From Desulfonatronum thiosulfatophilum (GTDB lineage Bacteria; Desulfobacterota; Desulfovibrionia; Desulfovibrionales; Desulfonatronaceae): a DNA stretch of 64,000 bases. The DNA is taken from contig NZ_FMXO01000001.1 of NCBI RefSeq assembly GCF_900104215.1, positions 248,001 to 312,000 on the forward strand. The letters run 5' to 3'. Below, in pieces: positions 26,130 to 35,001 of the stretch (position 1 is its first letter; each line of letters opens with the position of its first letter). The position numbers and the translations under genes are program-made. A model generated the notes under the pieces. It saw nothing but the letters and a program-made list of their open reading frames with translations. It was not told the origin of the DNA and did no database searches.

Positions 26130-26495
26130 TTAATATTTGCTCCATTCTCCGCCTTCAGGCATTTCCAGGTAATCCCGGAGCCGATCCAGTTCATCCTGGG
26201 ACAGCGATAGCGGTTCCTCGAACTGCACCCCCCAATGTCCGGAGTTCCGCCGCACGATCCTGCCCCGAACACCGTCTAGTGCCGGGCGCAGGAAATCAGG
26301 AGTTTTCAAAAACTCCAGGGTGTCTTTCTCCGTGAGCTGCAGCTGTTTTGCATCATTCTGGGAAACATCCAGCAAAACTCCCATCCTGCTGATGTTGTAG
26401 ACAATACCATAGAATCGCTCGCCACTGGAGGTCTGGAGGATGCAAAAGTCCGGTACGACATCCACTCGGGGTGCACCGCGTTGATCTTCATCCAT
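26130..26495 (-). CDS. PilZ-domain protein (c-di-GMP receptor candidate)
   Basis: A lone PilZ domain of 121 aa. Both binding motifs are present: RGAPR (RxxxR, residues 6-10) and NISRMG (NxSxxG, ~39-44), so c-di-GMP binding is likely. Downstream partner and output are unknown. It stands alone with a 213 bp spacer before cysS, in which I see no feature. The GGDEF protein at 3135 could supply its ligand. Confidence 0.85.
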   Translation of the reverse strand: MDEDQRGAPRVDVVPDFCILQTSSGERFYGIVYNISRMGVLLDVSQNDAKQLQLTEKDTLEFLKTPDFLRPALDGVRGRIVRRNSGHWGVQFEEPLSLSQDELDRLRDYLEMPEGGEWSKY

Positions 26496-26708
26496 GGATT
26501 AGGATCATTCCGAATTGGCTTCAGGTCAATTCCGTTTTGTAGGGTATGCAGGGGATGCATCCAGCGGGTACAATATCACCGGGACGTAATAGAAATTGCG
26601 TAACCTTTACCGCATGGAAAGGCAATGGTTCAACAAATGGGGCCACCCCGGCCTTGCGGAGCCAAGTGTAAATAAACTTCGTGACATGTTCCGGCTCATC
26701 CGGTTTCG

Positions 26709-28166
26709 CTACCCCACATCCCAAACCTGGCCACCGGGCGTATCCCGTACTTCAACGCCCAGTTCCGCCAATTCGTGACGCACGGCATCGGCACGTTGGA
26801 AATCCTTGGCTTGACGGGCATCTTGGCGGGCGGCGAGAAGTTCATTGATGCGCTCCACGCTCAGTTCCCTGCGCTGAACCCGGATGTCCTTCAGCGCCGC
26901 CAGCCATGAGGCCGGCTCCGCCTGGAATAGACCCATGGCCTGCCCCCAGCGTTGCAAATCCTCAAGAATTCGATTGCCCAGATTCCTGCTTGCGGCGCTT
27001 TTCCGCCAGGCCTTGTTCTCCAGCATCCTGTTGCCCAGTCTGACCACCCCAAAAACATGCCCCAGGGCACCGGCGGTGTTCAGGTCATCCTCCATGGATC
27101 TGATCCAATCGTCTTCCATTGCGGCCAGCTCGGTCTCCAGCTCCGCCGGCAGGGCCGTGTCGTTCCACTTGCCGCCGGAGACGTGCTCGGAAAGCAGGGC
27201 CATGGTCTGATAGATTCGTTGCAAAGCCTTTTCCGCCTCTTCCATGGAGGAGAAGGAAAAATCCAAAGGACTGCGGTAATGCTTGGTCAGCAGAAAAAAC
27301 CGCAACACTTCGGCGTTGAATTTCGCCAGAATATCCCGGATGGTCACGAAATTTCCCAAAGACTTGGACATCTTTTCGGCATTGACCTGGACAAATCCGT
27401 TATGGACCCAGAACCGGACGAACTCGCCGCCCGTTGCGGCCATGGACTGGGCCATTTCGTTTTCATGATGCGGAAATGACAGATCCTGGCCCCCGCCATG
27501 AATATCCAGGGGGAGGCCCAACAGTTGTTCGCTCATCACCGAGCACTCCAGGTGCCAGCCCGGCCGGCCCGGTCCCCAGGGGCTGGGCCAGGACGGCTCT
27601 CCAGGCTTGGCGGACTTCCACAAGGCGAAATCCAGCGGATCCTCCTTGCTTTCTCCCGGTTCGACCCTGGCGCCGGAACGAAGTTCTTCAATGTTGCGGC
27701 CGGACAGACGTCCGTAGCCCTCGAAGGCCCGGACCCGGAAATAGACGTCGCCCTGATCCGTGGCATACGCATAGCCCCGCTCAATCAGCGACTCGTTGAG
27801 CCGGATCATCCCCGGAATGTGTTCCGTGGCCCGAGGTTCGTAGTCGGCGCGCAGGATTCCCAGCCGGTCCATATCCTCATAGAAGGCGGCAATATACTTC
27901 TCGGCCACCTCGGCGGAGCTCAGTCCCTCGGTGGCGGCCCGCTTGATGATCTTGTCGTCGATGTCCGTGAAGTTGCGGACAAAAGTGACCTCCCATCCCC
28001 GATGGCGCAGATACCGGACCAGAACATCAAAAACCACGGCGGATCTGGCGTGGCCGATATGGCAGTAGTCGTAGGCCGTGATTCCGCAGACATAGAGACG
28101 GACATGGTTGTCACGCAGGGGCTGGAACTCTTCTTTCTTGCCGTGCAGGCTGTTGTATAAAAGCAT
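26709..28166 (-). CDS. cysS: Cysteinyl-tRNA synthetase
   Basis: Class I synthetase of 485 aa charging tRNA-Cys. The zinc-binding and HIGH regions (YVCGITAYDYCHIGHARSAVVFD, residues ~28-50), and the KMSKS loop (EKMSKSLGNFV, ~268) are intact, and the length is normal. It follows ispDF by 35 bp. A tRNA-Cys gene is elsewhere in the window at 60345. No T-box is visible. Confidence 0.97.
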   Translation of the reverse strand: MLLYNSLHGKKEEFQPLRDNHVRLYVCGITAYDYCHIGHARSAVVFDVLVRYLRHRGWEVTFVRNFTDIDDKIIKRAATEGLSSAEVAEKYIAAFYEDMDRLGILRADYEPRATEHIPGMIRLNESLIERGYAYATDQGDVYFRVRAFEGYGRLSGRNIEELRSGARVEPGESKEDPLDFALWKSAKPGEPSWPSPWGPGRPGWHLECSVMSEQLLGLPLDIHGGGQDLSFPHHENEMAQSMAATGGEFVRFWVHNGFVQVNAEKMSKSLGNFVTIRDILAKFNAEVLRFFLLTKHYRSPLDFSFSSMEEAEKALQRIYQTMALLSEHVSGGKWNDTALPAELETELAAMEDDWIRSMEDDLNTAGALGHVFGVVRLGNRMLENKAWRKSAASRNLGNRILEDLQRWGQAMGLFQAEPASWLAALKDIRVQRRELSVERINELLAARQDARQAKDFQRADAVRHELAELGVEVRDTPGGQVWDVG

Positions 28167-28201
28167 ACGTTCTCACTTTAGCTATAAGACGGTCATCGGG
28201 T

Positions 28202-29476
28202 TCAGTATCTTTGACATGGATCAACTGGACAGTTGACAGGAGACTTCAATGCCGTGACCACGGCCATGGCCTTGATTCCCTGCTTTGCGCCGGTGAAGCC
28301 CATCCCTTCCTCGGTACCGGCCTTGACGCCGACCTGAGACGGGTCCAGCTGAAGCAAGCGGGCAAGGTTGCGCCGGATTTCCTCTCGCCTCGGTGCTATT
28401 TTGGGAATCTGGGTAATGATGTTCACGTCCACATGGGTCAGGGTCAGTCCGCCTTGATGAACCAGCTCAAGAACCTCGGACAGGAGAATCGCGCTGTCGA
28501 TGCCCTCGAACCGCGGGTCCGTGTCCGGAAAAAGGTCGCCGATGTCCCCTCGGCCCAGGCATCCCAGCAGGGCATCGGCCAGGGCGTGCAACAGGACATC
28601 GCCATCGGAATGGGCAATAATCTCCGGCCCACCGGGAAAGGAGATCCCGCCCAGCTTCATGGGCCGCCCCGGACCGAAACGATGCACGTCATAACCGAAA
28701 CCGACACAGGGCACAGGAACGTTCATGGCGGAAGAATCCTTGAGAAATTTGAGATCGTCCGGATTAGTGATCTTGGTGTTGCACGGATCGCCGGGCGCGA
28801 TGCGGACGATAAAACCCAGGCGTTCCAGCAGCGAAGCATCGTCCGTCACGGCCCACTGCTCCCGGACACAATGCTGATGTGCCTGTTCCAGGATCGACCG
28901 GACAAAAGCCTGGGGAGTCTGTACCGCCACAAGCGATCCACGGTCCGGGGTTCCCATTACCTGTCCGTCCGCGACCTCTTTGATCGTGTCCGTCACGGGA
29001 ATTCCCGGAACAACTCCCGCGGTTCCCGCGGCGGCATGCTCCCGCAGCGCCTCCAGCATTGCCTGGACCAGGGTCGGGCTCAAAAACGGCCTGGCTGCAT
29101 CATGGACCAGGACCGCACCGCATTCACGCGGGATGACGGCCAAACCGAGGCGCACTGAATCCTGGCGCAGCGCTCCGCCCTGGACGGCCAGCACCGGCAC
29201 GCCGGGATCATCCTCGGCCATGAGTCGCTGCACCCACTGTTTTCCCGCCTCAAGTTCCGCCTCCGGAAAGACCACGACCACTCCGCGCATGGCGGGTACG
29301 CGCGCAAAAACGCGCACGCTGTGCCAGAACAGCGGCACATCCTGCCAGATCAGGAATTGTTTCTTGGTGGGAAGTCCGGCCTGACCCAAGCGCGAGCTTT
29401 GACCGGCCGCCGCGACAATGGCCCAGGCAGACCGGAGCGGGAGAGATTTTTGGGGGGATTCGGAAGTGGATGACAT
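28202..29476 (-). CDS. ispDF: Bifunctional IspD/IspF enzyme of the MEP pathway
   Basis: Fusion of 424 aa covering two non-adjacent steps of isoprenoid synthesis. The N-terminal ~225 residues are 2-C-methyl-D-erythritol 4-phosphate cytidylyltransferase (VAAAGQSSRLG; VLVHDAARPF; TDDASLLE). The C-terminal ~160 are 2,4-cyclodiphosphate synthase (GFGYDVHRFG with metal ligands Asp and His; HSDGDVLLHALADALLG; KAGTEEGMGFTG). The start at 29476 avoids reading into the RNase P RNA, whose 3' end is about 20 bp upstream; no clear ribosome site is seen. Confidence 0.95.
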   Translation of the reverse strand: MSSTSESPQKSLPLRSAWAIVAAAGQSSRLGQAGLPTKKQFLIWQDVPLFWHSVRVFARVPAMRGVVVVFPEAELEAGKQWVQRLMAEDDPGVPVLAVQGGALRQDSVRLGLAVIPRECGAVLVHDAARPFLSPTLVQAMLEALREHAAAGTAGVVPGIPVTDTIKEVADGQVMGTPDRGSLVAVQTPQAFVRSILEQAHQHCVREQWAVTDDASLLERLGFIVRIAPGDPCNTKITNPDDLKFLKDSSAMNVPVPCVGFGYDVHRFGPGRPMKLGGISFPGGPEIIAHSDGDVLLHALADALLGCLGRGDIGDLFPDTDPRFEGIDSAILLSEVLELVHQGGLTLTHVDVNIITQIPKIAPRREEIRRNLARLLQLDPSQVGVKAGTEEGMGFTGAKQGIKAMAVVTALKSPVNCPVDPCQRY

Positions 29477-29495
29477 GAGTATGTGTTGAATGAAT

Positions 29496-30019
29496 ATGCG
29501 GGAGTCGGGCGATAAGCCGGGTTCTGTCTCCCCGCGCTCATTTTTCATCAGACCCGAACCTCAAGGAGGCTTAAGTCGCATGAAAAATGAGCGCGGGGCG
29601 GCTGTCATTCCTCTGGGACAGGGATTACTCCCTGCCTCAAGCAACCTACCCGAGGACTTCGACCGGGCCGGCCTCAAGCGTCCTCCTATTTGGTCTTGCT
29701 CCGAACGGGGTTTGCCGAGCTTGCCGCGTCACCGCGGCAACTGGTGGGCTCTTACCCCACCGTTTCACCCTTACCCCGTGCTCACTTTGCCCTGAAAACG
29801 CATCTCTACCAGATGGATTTCAGGACAAAGTGAGCGCGGGGCGGTTTGCTTTCTGTGGCACTTTCCCGGGGTCGCCCCCGCTGGACGTTATCCAGCGTCC
29901 CGCCCTGTGGAGCCCGGACTTTCCTCCCCGCACTCGCTTTGCCCAGAAAAATCAACCCCAAGAGTCTCATCTTCCAGGGCAAAGTAAGCGCGGAGCGACA
30001 GCCTGCCCAACTCCCGCAC
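29496..30019 (-). ncRNA. rnpB: RNase P RNA, with extended arms
   Basis: The catalytic RNA of RNase P, which trims tRNA 5' ends. The core is clear on the minus strand: 5' GTGCGGGAG pairs with 3' CTCCCGCAT (P1), GAGGAAAGTCCGGGCTCC, GGTAAGGGTGAAACGGTGGGGTAAGAGCCCACC, and the 3' AGACAGAACCCGGCTTA. The length of about 524 nt exceeds the usual 350-400 nt because three arms carry long hairpins with related sequence (see the finding). A promoter fits the 5' end. Confidence 0.93.
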
Positions 30020-30025
30020 GAACGT

Positions 30026-30054
30026 TATATATGACAGTGTCCGATGAAGGTCAA
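30026..30054 (-). promoter_or_regulatory. Sigma-70 promoter of rnpB
   Basis: Minus strand TTGACC, 17 bases, TATATA; the start falls 7 bases on, at the first base of P1 near 30019. Confidence 0.7.
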
Positions 30055-30126
30055 AGCAGCACTGAAACTTGAAAACCAGCATTCGCCGGATGATTAAGCT
30101 CCGCTCACAAAATCATCCGTGGTCAA

Positions 30127-30876
30127 TTATACGGCTTCCGCTTCCTCTTCCTCTGTCGCGAAATGTTCAGACCAGTAAATGATGCGTTGGCAGTTCGGGC
30201 AGCTCAGGATCTGTTCGCCTTTCTGGAGAACGTTGTAGGTCTGCGGCGGAATGCTGATGTTGCACCCCTTGCAGACTCCTTCGCCGACGGACACCACGAC
30301 AGGCTGGGACAACCGTGAGCGGATGAATTGATACCGGCTCAGGATCGGCTTGGGAATCACTTCCTCGGCATCGCCGCGCAGGTTCTGCAAAACCTCCAGG
30401 CGGGCTTTGGATGCTTGCAGTTTCTGGTTGATCTGTTTCTTTTTCTGGGAAATCTCCTGTTGCAGGGACTTCAATTCCCCTTGTGCCATGTCCAGTCTTT
30501 CCTCCTGGCGGGCCAACTCTTCCAGCAGGGAAACCTTCTCCTCTTCCCGGCTGCGATTCGTTTTTTCCAGGTTGTCGATTTCCCGCATCATGGCCTGATG
30601 TTCTTTGGAATTGCTGACCATCATCAACTTGTTCTTGCTTTTTTTGATCTTCATGGCGGTATCTTCAATCTCCCGGCCCAGATCATCCCGTTGTTTAGTG
30701 ATGATAGCGATCTTTGCATTCACCTGGGCCACCGCGTCCTTGAGTTCAAGGTGCCGGGCCTCCATCCGCTCCAGTTCAGCGGGAGCATTTTTCAAGAATC
30801 CGTTCAAATGCATCATTTCGTCGTCGATCATCTGCAGAGCGACCAACTGCTCGATCTGTTTCATATACAAGCTCAA
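30127..30876 (-). CDS. Coiled-coil zinc-ribbon protein (DUF164/CdsZ-like)
   Basis: Protein of 249 aa with a long coiled coil (residues ~10-175, heptad-rich, many E, K, Q) and a C-terminal zinc ribbon: CKGC around residue 203 and CPNC around 226. Relatives have been proposed to act on ribosomes or nucleic acids; function here is unproven. A TTG start at 30876 has GGAGG eight bases upstream, better than the ATG at 30864. It stands upstream of rnpB and after the Nif3-like gene, an order I recall from other Desulfovibrionales. Confidence 0.9.
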   Translation of the reverse strand: MSLYMKQIEQLVALQMIDDEMMHLNGFLKNAPAELERMEARHLELKDAVAQVNAKIAIITKQRDDLGREIEDTAMKIKKSKNKLMMVSNSKEHQAMMREIDNLEKTNRSREEEKVSLLEELARQEERLDMAQGELKSLQQEISQKKKQINQKLQASKARLEVLQNLRGDAEEVIPKPILSRYQFIRSRLSQPVVVSVGEGVCKGCNISIPPQTYNVLQKGEQILSCPNCQRIIYWSEHFATEEEEAEAV

Positions 30877-30946
30877 TGTCTTCCCCTCCTTGCAGGCAAA
30901 AACCCATGTTCAACTTGATCCATTTTTCGTTGCCGCGGCAGCAACA

Positions 30947-31972
30947 TCACGCCGGGCGTTCCTCGAGGAAACGATGCGTGAATGCGTCGTGTCCGGGAAT
31001 AAAAGCCACTTCAATTGCAAATTCTTCCAGTTTGAGCCGCAAATCCTTGGCAAAAAAAGCCATCATCCGTTCTTCGAGACGGAAATGGCCCACATCCGCG
31101 ACCAGAAGACCAAGCTCTTCAGCCATCTGAGCATCATGGTACTTGAAATCACCGGTAATGTAGACCTGGGCGCCTGACTTCGCGGCCCGATCAAGCAATG
31201 ACGCTCCGGAGCCCGGGCAGCAGGCCACCCTGCGTACCTGGTCCGGAACAACACCGGCTACGGTCCGCAAAGGCTCTTCGATAAGCCCTTCAACAGTTTG
31301 GACAAACTGAGACCATGACAATGCCGACGGCAATTCGCCGACAAAGCCGAAACCGACATTTTTGGAAGGGGTGTCCAGTTCCTGGGAAATCATGCGCAGC
31401 GTACCGCTCGCGTCATCATCAACTGCCTTCCGGACCAGCGCACTCTGCGCCGGACCGCAAACGACCTCCAAGGTCTGGGCATGCTGCTGGAAGATTTCGA
31501 TTCCCGACTGGACCGCAAGTGCCCGCCCGACTCCGGCAACGGCATCCGTTGCTCCAAGAATCCTGAACCAACGCCCGACCTGTTTTCCTGTCTGCTCCAG
31601 AACGCGGACATGTTGAAGGATCAGCGCTCTGGCCAGCCACTGCACCGGGCCGTCAGGCTGCGTGTCCAGACTGGTATGAGCCGCATAGAGCCAGGCATCA
31701 TGGCGAAAAAGAGCTCCGAGTACATGGTGATACCTGCTGTCCGGTCGGGACGGAAAATCAGGCTTCATGGCCAATGGATGGTGCACCAGGATAAAATCAG
31801 CGCCCCACTCCAGGGCTTGGTCAATCAGCCCCGGTGTCGGATCCAGCCCGACGGCCAGTTTGTGAACCTGCGACCGACCACCCGCAACCTGAACACCGCC
31901 CTTGTCCCAGGAGGCCGCGCACTCCGGCGGCGCCTCCATTTCAATTTTTGCTATCAAATCGTGGACATGCAT
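30947..31972 (-). CDS. Nif3-like dinuclear metal-centre protein
   Basis: Nif3/YqfO/GCH1-type-1 family protein of 341 aa. Metal ligands are in VHHPLAM (about residue 65) and, at the C-terminal part, DVGHFRLEE. The middle contains an inserted domain of the YqfO kind (residues ~120-240). Relatives are toroidal hexamers of unclear activity. The start at 31972 has GGA about 8 bases before; the ATG at 31990 would add six residues. Overlap with the next gene does not occur (70 bp gap). Confidence 0.9.
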   Translation of the reverse strand: MHVHDLIAKIEMEAPPECAASWDKGGVQVAGGRSQVHKLAVGLDPTPGLIDQALEWGADFILVHHPLAMKPDFPSRPDSRYHHVLGALFRHDAWLYAAHTSLDTQPDGPVQWLARALILQHVRVLEQTGKQVGRWFRILGATDAVAGVGRALAVQSGIEIFQQHAQTLEVVCGPAQSALVRKAVDDDASGTLRMISQELDTPSKNVGFGFVGELPSALSWSQFVQTVEGLIEEPLRTVAGVVPDQVRRVACCPGSGASLLDRAAKSGAQVYITGDFKYHDAQMAEELGLLVADVGHFRLEERMMAFFAKDLRLKLEEFAIEVAFIPGHDAFTHRFLEERPA

Positions 31973-32048
31973 ATCATAATCCGAAATCATTCGTTGTTCG
32001 GGCCGCGGGCATCAAGACATTCTGAGTTGTCGCGCATTCCGCAAGAAC

Positions 32049-32105
32049 GTAACTCCTCACCTGCTGTCCGACTTGTCTCGCAGTAAAGATGTGCAGAAAA
32101 GTTAC
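32049..32105. repeat. 57-bp GTAACT...AGTTAC repeat
   Basis: Related to 12932-12990. It lies between the Nif3-like gene and the terminator after the tRNA. Confidence 0.55.
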
Positions 32106-32116
32106 AAAATAACAAA

Positions 32117-32156
32117 AAAAGGTGTTTCCCGGATAAACTTTTCCAAGAAACACCTC
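32117..32156 (-). terminator. Terminator after the CAU tRNA
   Basis: Minus strand AGGTGTTTC and GAAACACCT pair over an 18-nt loop and end in seven T residues. Confidence 0.85.
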
Positions 32157-32229
32157 TCATAAGAACGGCGAACATGTTTTCAGCGATGCGGTTTAAGTAG
32201 ATATGCGCCTGAGGCACCAGTTTCCTCTT

Positions 32230-32305
32230 TGGTGGGCCTACCAGGACTTGAACCTGGGACCTGCCGGTTATGAGCCGGTGGCTCTACCAACTGAGCTATA
32301 GGCCC
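32230..32305 (-). tRNA. tRNA with CAU anticodon (Met or Ile2)
   Basis: A 76-nt cloverleaf including encoded CCA: acceptor GGGCCTA/TAGGCCC, D arm GCTC...GAGC, anticodon loop CTCATAA, T loop TTCAAGT. CAU may be elongator Met or, if lysidine-modified, Ile2; the sequence does not decide it. The start is supported by a promoter at 32329-32358. Confidence 0.95.
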
Positions 32306-32328
32306 TTTTGAAATTGCAAAAGAGGATA

Positions 32329-32358
32329 TAATTACCTTTCACCGATGGCCCCTGTCAA
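32329..32358 (-). promoter_or_regulatory. Sigma-70 promoter of the CAU tRNA
   Basis: Minus strand TTGACA, 18 bases, TAATTA, 24 bases before the tRNA. Confidence 0.55.
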
Positions 32359-32387
32359 GTCGAATGTTTTCGAAAATGACAAGGACG

Positions 32388-32415
32388 GTTTCGATTTCGA
32401 TTTCGATTTCGATTA
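32388..32415. repeat. Single GATTTC hexamer tract
   Basis: About four and a half near-perfect GATTTC units; no inverted partner was found nearby, unlike the other two loci. Confidence 0.8.
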
Positions 32416-32456
32416 GGGTGAAGGAGGGTTGGGGACGAAAGTCAAAGCAATTCCCG

Positions 32457-33356
32457 TTATTCTTTGGCGCATTCCTTCTTTACGTATTCGATGGCCGAGC
32501 GGGCTGCCAATGCGCCTTCCCCTACGGCCACGCTGATCTGGAGGAACCTGCCGACGCAGTCGCCGGCGGCATAGATTCCTGGAATGTTCGTTTGCTGCTG
32601 CTCGTTCACGGCGATGAATTGTTTGCGTTTCACCAATCCCAGACTGGCGGCGAAATCTGAGGAACTGGCCTGTCCCATGGCGATAAACAGCCCATCTACC
32701 TCCTCCTGTTCGCCTCCGGCATAATGAACCGTGGCCAGGCCGTCGCTGCCTCCGAGGGACAGGATCTTATCCTGGACGATCGTGATTCCGGAGCGCAGCA
32801 GTTTGTCTTGAAATTCCTGGGCCATATCCAGGGTCTTGCCCTGGGTGCAGATCCGCACAAAGGGGGTGTAGTGCAGCAATTCAAGAGCCTGGTTCGCGGC
32901 GAAATTTCCTTCGCCCAGAACCATCACCTTTTTCTGCCGGACGAAAAATCCATCGCAACTCACGCAATACGAAACTCCTTTGCCTTCATAATCCTGAAGA
33001 TTGTCAATCCCCGGGCGGACACGGGAAACGCCGGTGGCCAGGATCACCGCGCAGGTTTCATACTCCTCCTGCTCCGTCCGTACATGGAAGCGCCCTTCCG
33101 CCACCGCATGGATGGAGAGCACGCGTTCGTTACGCACTTCGGCCCCGAAACGCTCAGCCTGCCTGATCCCGCGCTGGATTAACTCCATGCCGGAAATGGT
33201 TTCCGCAAAGCCGAAATAATTGTCGATATCATAATCCCCTGCAATTTTCGGAGCGCATCCGAGCACAAGCGTTCCGATTCCTGCTCTGGCTGTATAAATG
33301 GCGGCGGACAAGCCTGCCGGTCCCTGACCGATGATGACCAGACTCACGTTTCTCAT
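32457..33356 (-). CDS. Thioredoxin reductase-like flavoprotein
   Basis: FAD-dependent disulfide oxidoreductase of 299 aa. The FAD motif is IIGQGPAGLSAAIYTARAG (residues ~8-25), the redox pair CVSC (~131-134), and the second FAD contact YAAGDCVGRF near the end. The pyridine-nucleotide loop is unusual: GEGNFAANQAL, with CTQGK where TrxB has the HRRxxxR motif for NADPH. It may use NADH or another donor. AGGAG precedes the start at 33356. No thioredoxin gene is adjacent. Confidence 0.88.
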   Translation of the reverse strand: MRNVSLVIIGQGPAGLSAAIYTARAGIGTLVLGCAPKIAGDYDIDNYFGFAETISGMELIQRGIRQAERFGAEVRNERVLSIHAVAEGRFHVRTEQEEYETCAVILATGVSRVRPGIDNLQDYEGKGVSYCVSCDGFFVRQKKVMVLGEGNFAANQALELLHYTPFVRICTQGKTLDMAQEFQDKLLRSGITIVQDKILSLGGSDGLATVHYAGGEQEEVDGLFIAMGQASSSDFAASLGLVKRKQFIAVNEQQQTNIPGIYAAGDCVGRFLQISVAVGEGALAARSAIEYVKKECAKE

Positions 33357-33478
33357 GACAACTCCTGTTGAAAAAATAATGGTGGAAGCCTGCAGTCGAT
33401 TTGCCATCATATCCCGAGAAATGGCAACAAGGCCTCGAATTTGTCAAAATTGCATCATGAAGCTAGGGTGCCGGGAAT

Positions 33479-34261
33479 ATGCAAAACATATTACACATCC
33501 ACAACGCCACGGTATACAGGGAACGAAACCGGGTTTTCCAGAACCTGTGCCTGAACATCGACAGGGGGCAGCACACCGCCCTACTCGGCCCCAACGGCGC
33601 CGGGAAGACCACGCTCCTCAAATTGTTGGCCCGGGAAATTTATCCCATGCCGGGAACGGACACGGTTCTGCGCCTTTTTGGCCAGGAGCGGTGGAACGTC
33701 TGGGATCTGCGCTCCCGCCTCGGCATGGTGTCACAGGACTTGCAGCAGGAGTATCCGGGCAATGTTTCGGGACGTGAAGTGGTTCTTTCCGGCTTCAGAT
33801 CCTCCATCGGCACCTATGCTCATCACCATTTCAGCCGGGAGGAGGTGCTGCGGACCGATCAGCTTCTGCAAGCCCTTTCCGTTACTGAACTGGCGGGGAA
33901 ATCATTCCGTTCCATGTCCACCGGTCAGCAACGCCGACTGCTGCTGGCGCGGGCCCTGGTGAACGATCCCCAGGCCCTGCTCCTGGATGAACCGACGTCC
34001 GGTTTGGATATCAAGGCCTGCTTCTTCTACCTGGATACGATTCGCGAACTGATGCGCCAGGAGAAAACCGTGATCCTGGTCACCCATCACATCCACGAAA
34101 TTCCCCCGGAAATGAAGCGCATCGTCCTGCTCAAGAACGGCAGGGTGGTTGCCGACGGCCCCAAGGAAATTGTCCTCACCGAACAGGCCATGGCCGATCT
34201 GTTCGAGACTCCCTTGCGCCTATTGGAATCTGGTGGTTATTTTCAAGTGGTGCCGGCCTGA
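33479..34261 (+). CDS. ABC transporter ATP-binding protein (orphan)
   Basis: ABC ATPase of 260 aa: Walker A GPNGAGKTT (~residues 37-45), signature MSTGQQRRLLLAR, Walker B ALLLDEPTSGLD, H-loop THHIHEIP. It resembles the YlmA/ModF group of ATPases without a linked permease. No membrane partner is adjacent, so its role is open. The gene is divergent from the flavoprotein; the shared 122 bp spacer has no clear site. Confidence 0.9.
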   Translation: MQNILHIHNATVYRERNRVFQNLCLNIDRGQHTALLGPNGAGKTTLLKLLAREIYPMPGTDTVLRLFGQERWNVWDLRSRLGMVSQDLQQEYPGNVSGREVVLSGFRSSIGTYAHHHFSREEVLRTDQLLQALSVTELAGKSFRSMSTGQQRRLLLARALVNDPQALLLDEPTSGLDIKACFFYLDTIRELMRQEKTVILVTHHIHEIPPEMKRIVLLKNGRVVADGPKEIVLTEQAMADLFETPLRLLESGGYFQVVPA

Positions 34262-34272
34262 CCAACGCTTCT

Positions 34273-34923
34273 TTAATCGTCCAGATACATTGTCATCTGC
34301 TGAACATAATCATGAATAACAGACAATAATGATTCCGGAATTTGATTGAATTTAAGGCCGAGATCAACTTTCGAGCCACTCTTATTGATACGCTTGATCA
34401 CGCAGTCCACTCGTTCATCTTCACTTTTAAACAGAAATGGACACTGCACTCTAACGACATCGTCAATTTCAAATGTAATTTTCTGGGATTCTTCACCCTG
34501 GATTCCAATCCCGCAGCCGGACTTGCTGATGTCCAACAAGGCGCCTTGAATTGTTGTTCCATTAAGGGCCATCGCTACAGGGAACAAGCAATTTACCCGG
34601 CTGTCCTTGCGTAAGTTGAAGGATTCGATCTTATCGGGAAACTCCAGGAACAAGAGAGGAAAGGGAGAAAAAGAAACGTGCTGGATCAAGGTGGCGAATC
34701 CGAGAACGGAGCCGGACTTGATGAAGCGGACCGTCATGGCATTGCCCTTGTAAAGGTGCTCGTAAAGCATGGACCGATTCACCTCGGGCACCAGTGGTAT
34801 CGTGGTAATAACGCAGCGCTTGTTGATGTAGCCTACGAAACGAGTATGAAGTTTGTCCTTCATGCCGGGCAATTCAACCATGACTTTCATGCCAACTTCT
34901 ATTGCGCTCAAACCTTTCTCCAT
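34273..34923 (-). CDS. YcgR-like flagellar brake protein with PilZ domain
   Basis: Protein of 216 aa in two parts: an N-terminal YcgR-like beta domain (about 1-95) and a PilZ domain (about 100-210) with RKDSR (RxxxR) and DISKSG (DxSxxG), the complete c-di-GMP motif. In enteric bacteria YcgR slows the flagellar motor when c-di-GMP rises; the same is inferred here. An ATG at 34923 is chosen, though a TTG at 34998 directly after the upstream gene is also open. The pair with the TPR gene upstream may be an operon. Confidence 0.85.
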   Translation of the reverse strand: MEKGLSAIEVGMKVMVELPGMKDKLHTRFVGYINKRCVITTIPLVPEVNRSMLYEHLYKGNAMTVRFIKSGSVLGFATLIQHVSFSPFPLLFLEFPDKIESFNLRKDSRVNCLFPVAMALNGTTIQGALLDISKSGCGIGIQGEESQKITFEIDDVVRVQCPFLFKSEDERVDCVIKRINKSGSKVDLGLKFNQIPESLLSVIHDYVQQMTMYLDD

Positions 34924-35001
34924 CAAAAGCGGTTTCCAGAAATAGCATTGAGACGCGACAATCGCATCTTCCGAGAATTCAGCTGGTTTTTCCAGCAAAA
35001 A

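Noticed and set aside
29476-29548. Longer IspDF start at 29548
   Set aside because: The added codons would lie inside the 3' arm of RNase P RNA and add no IspD-like residues.
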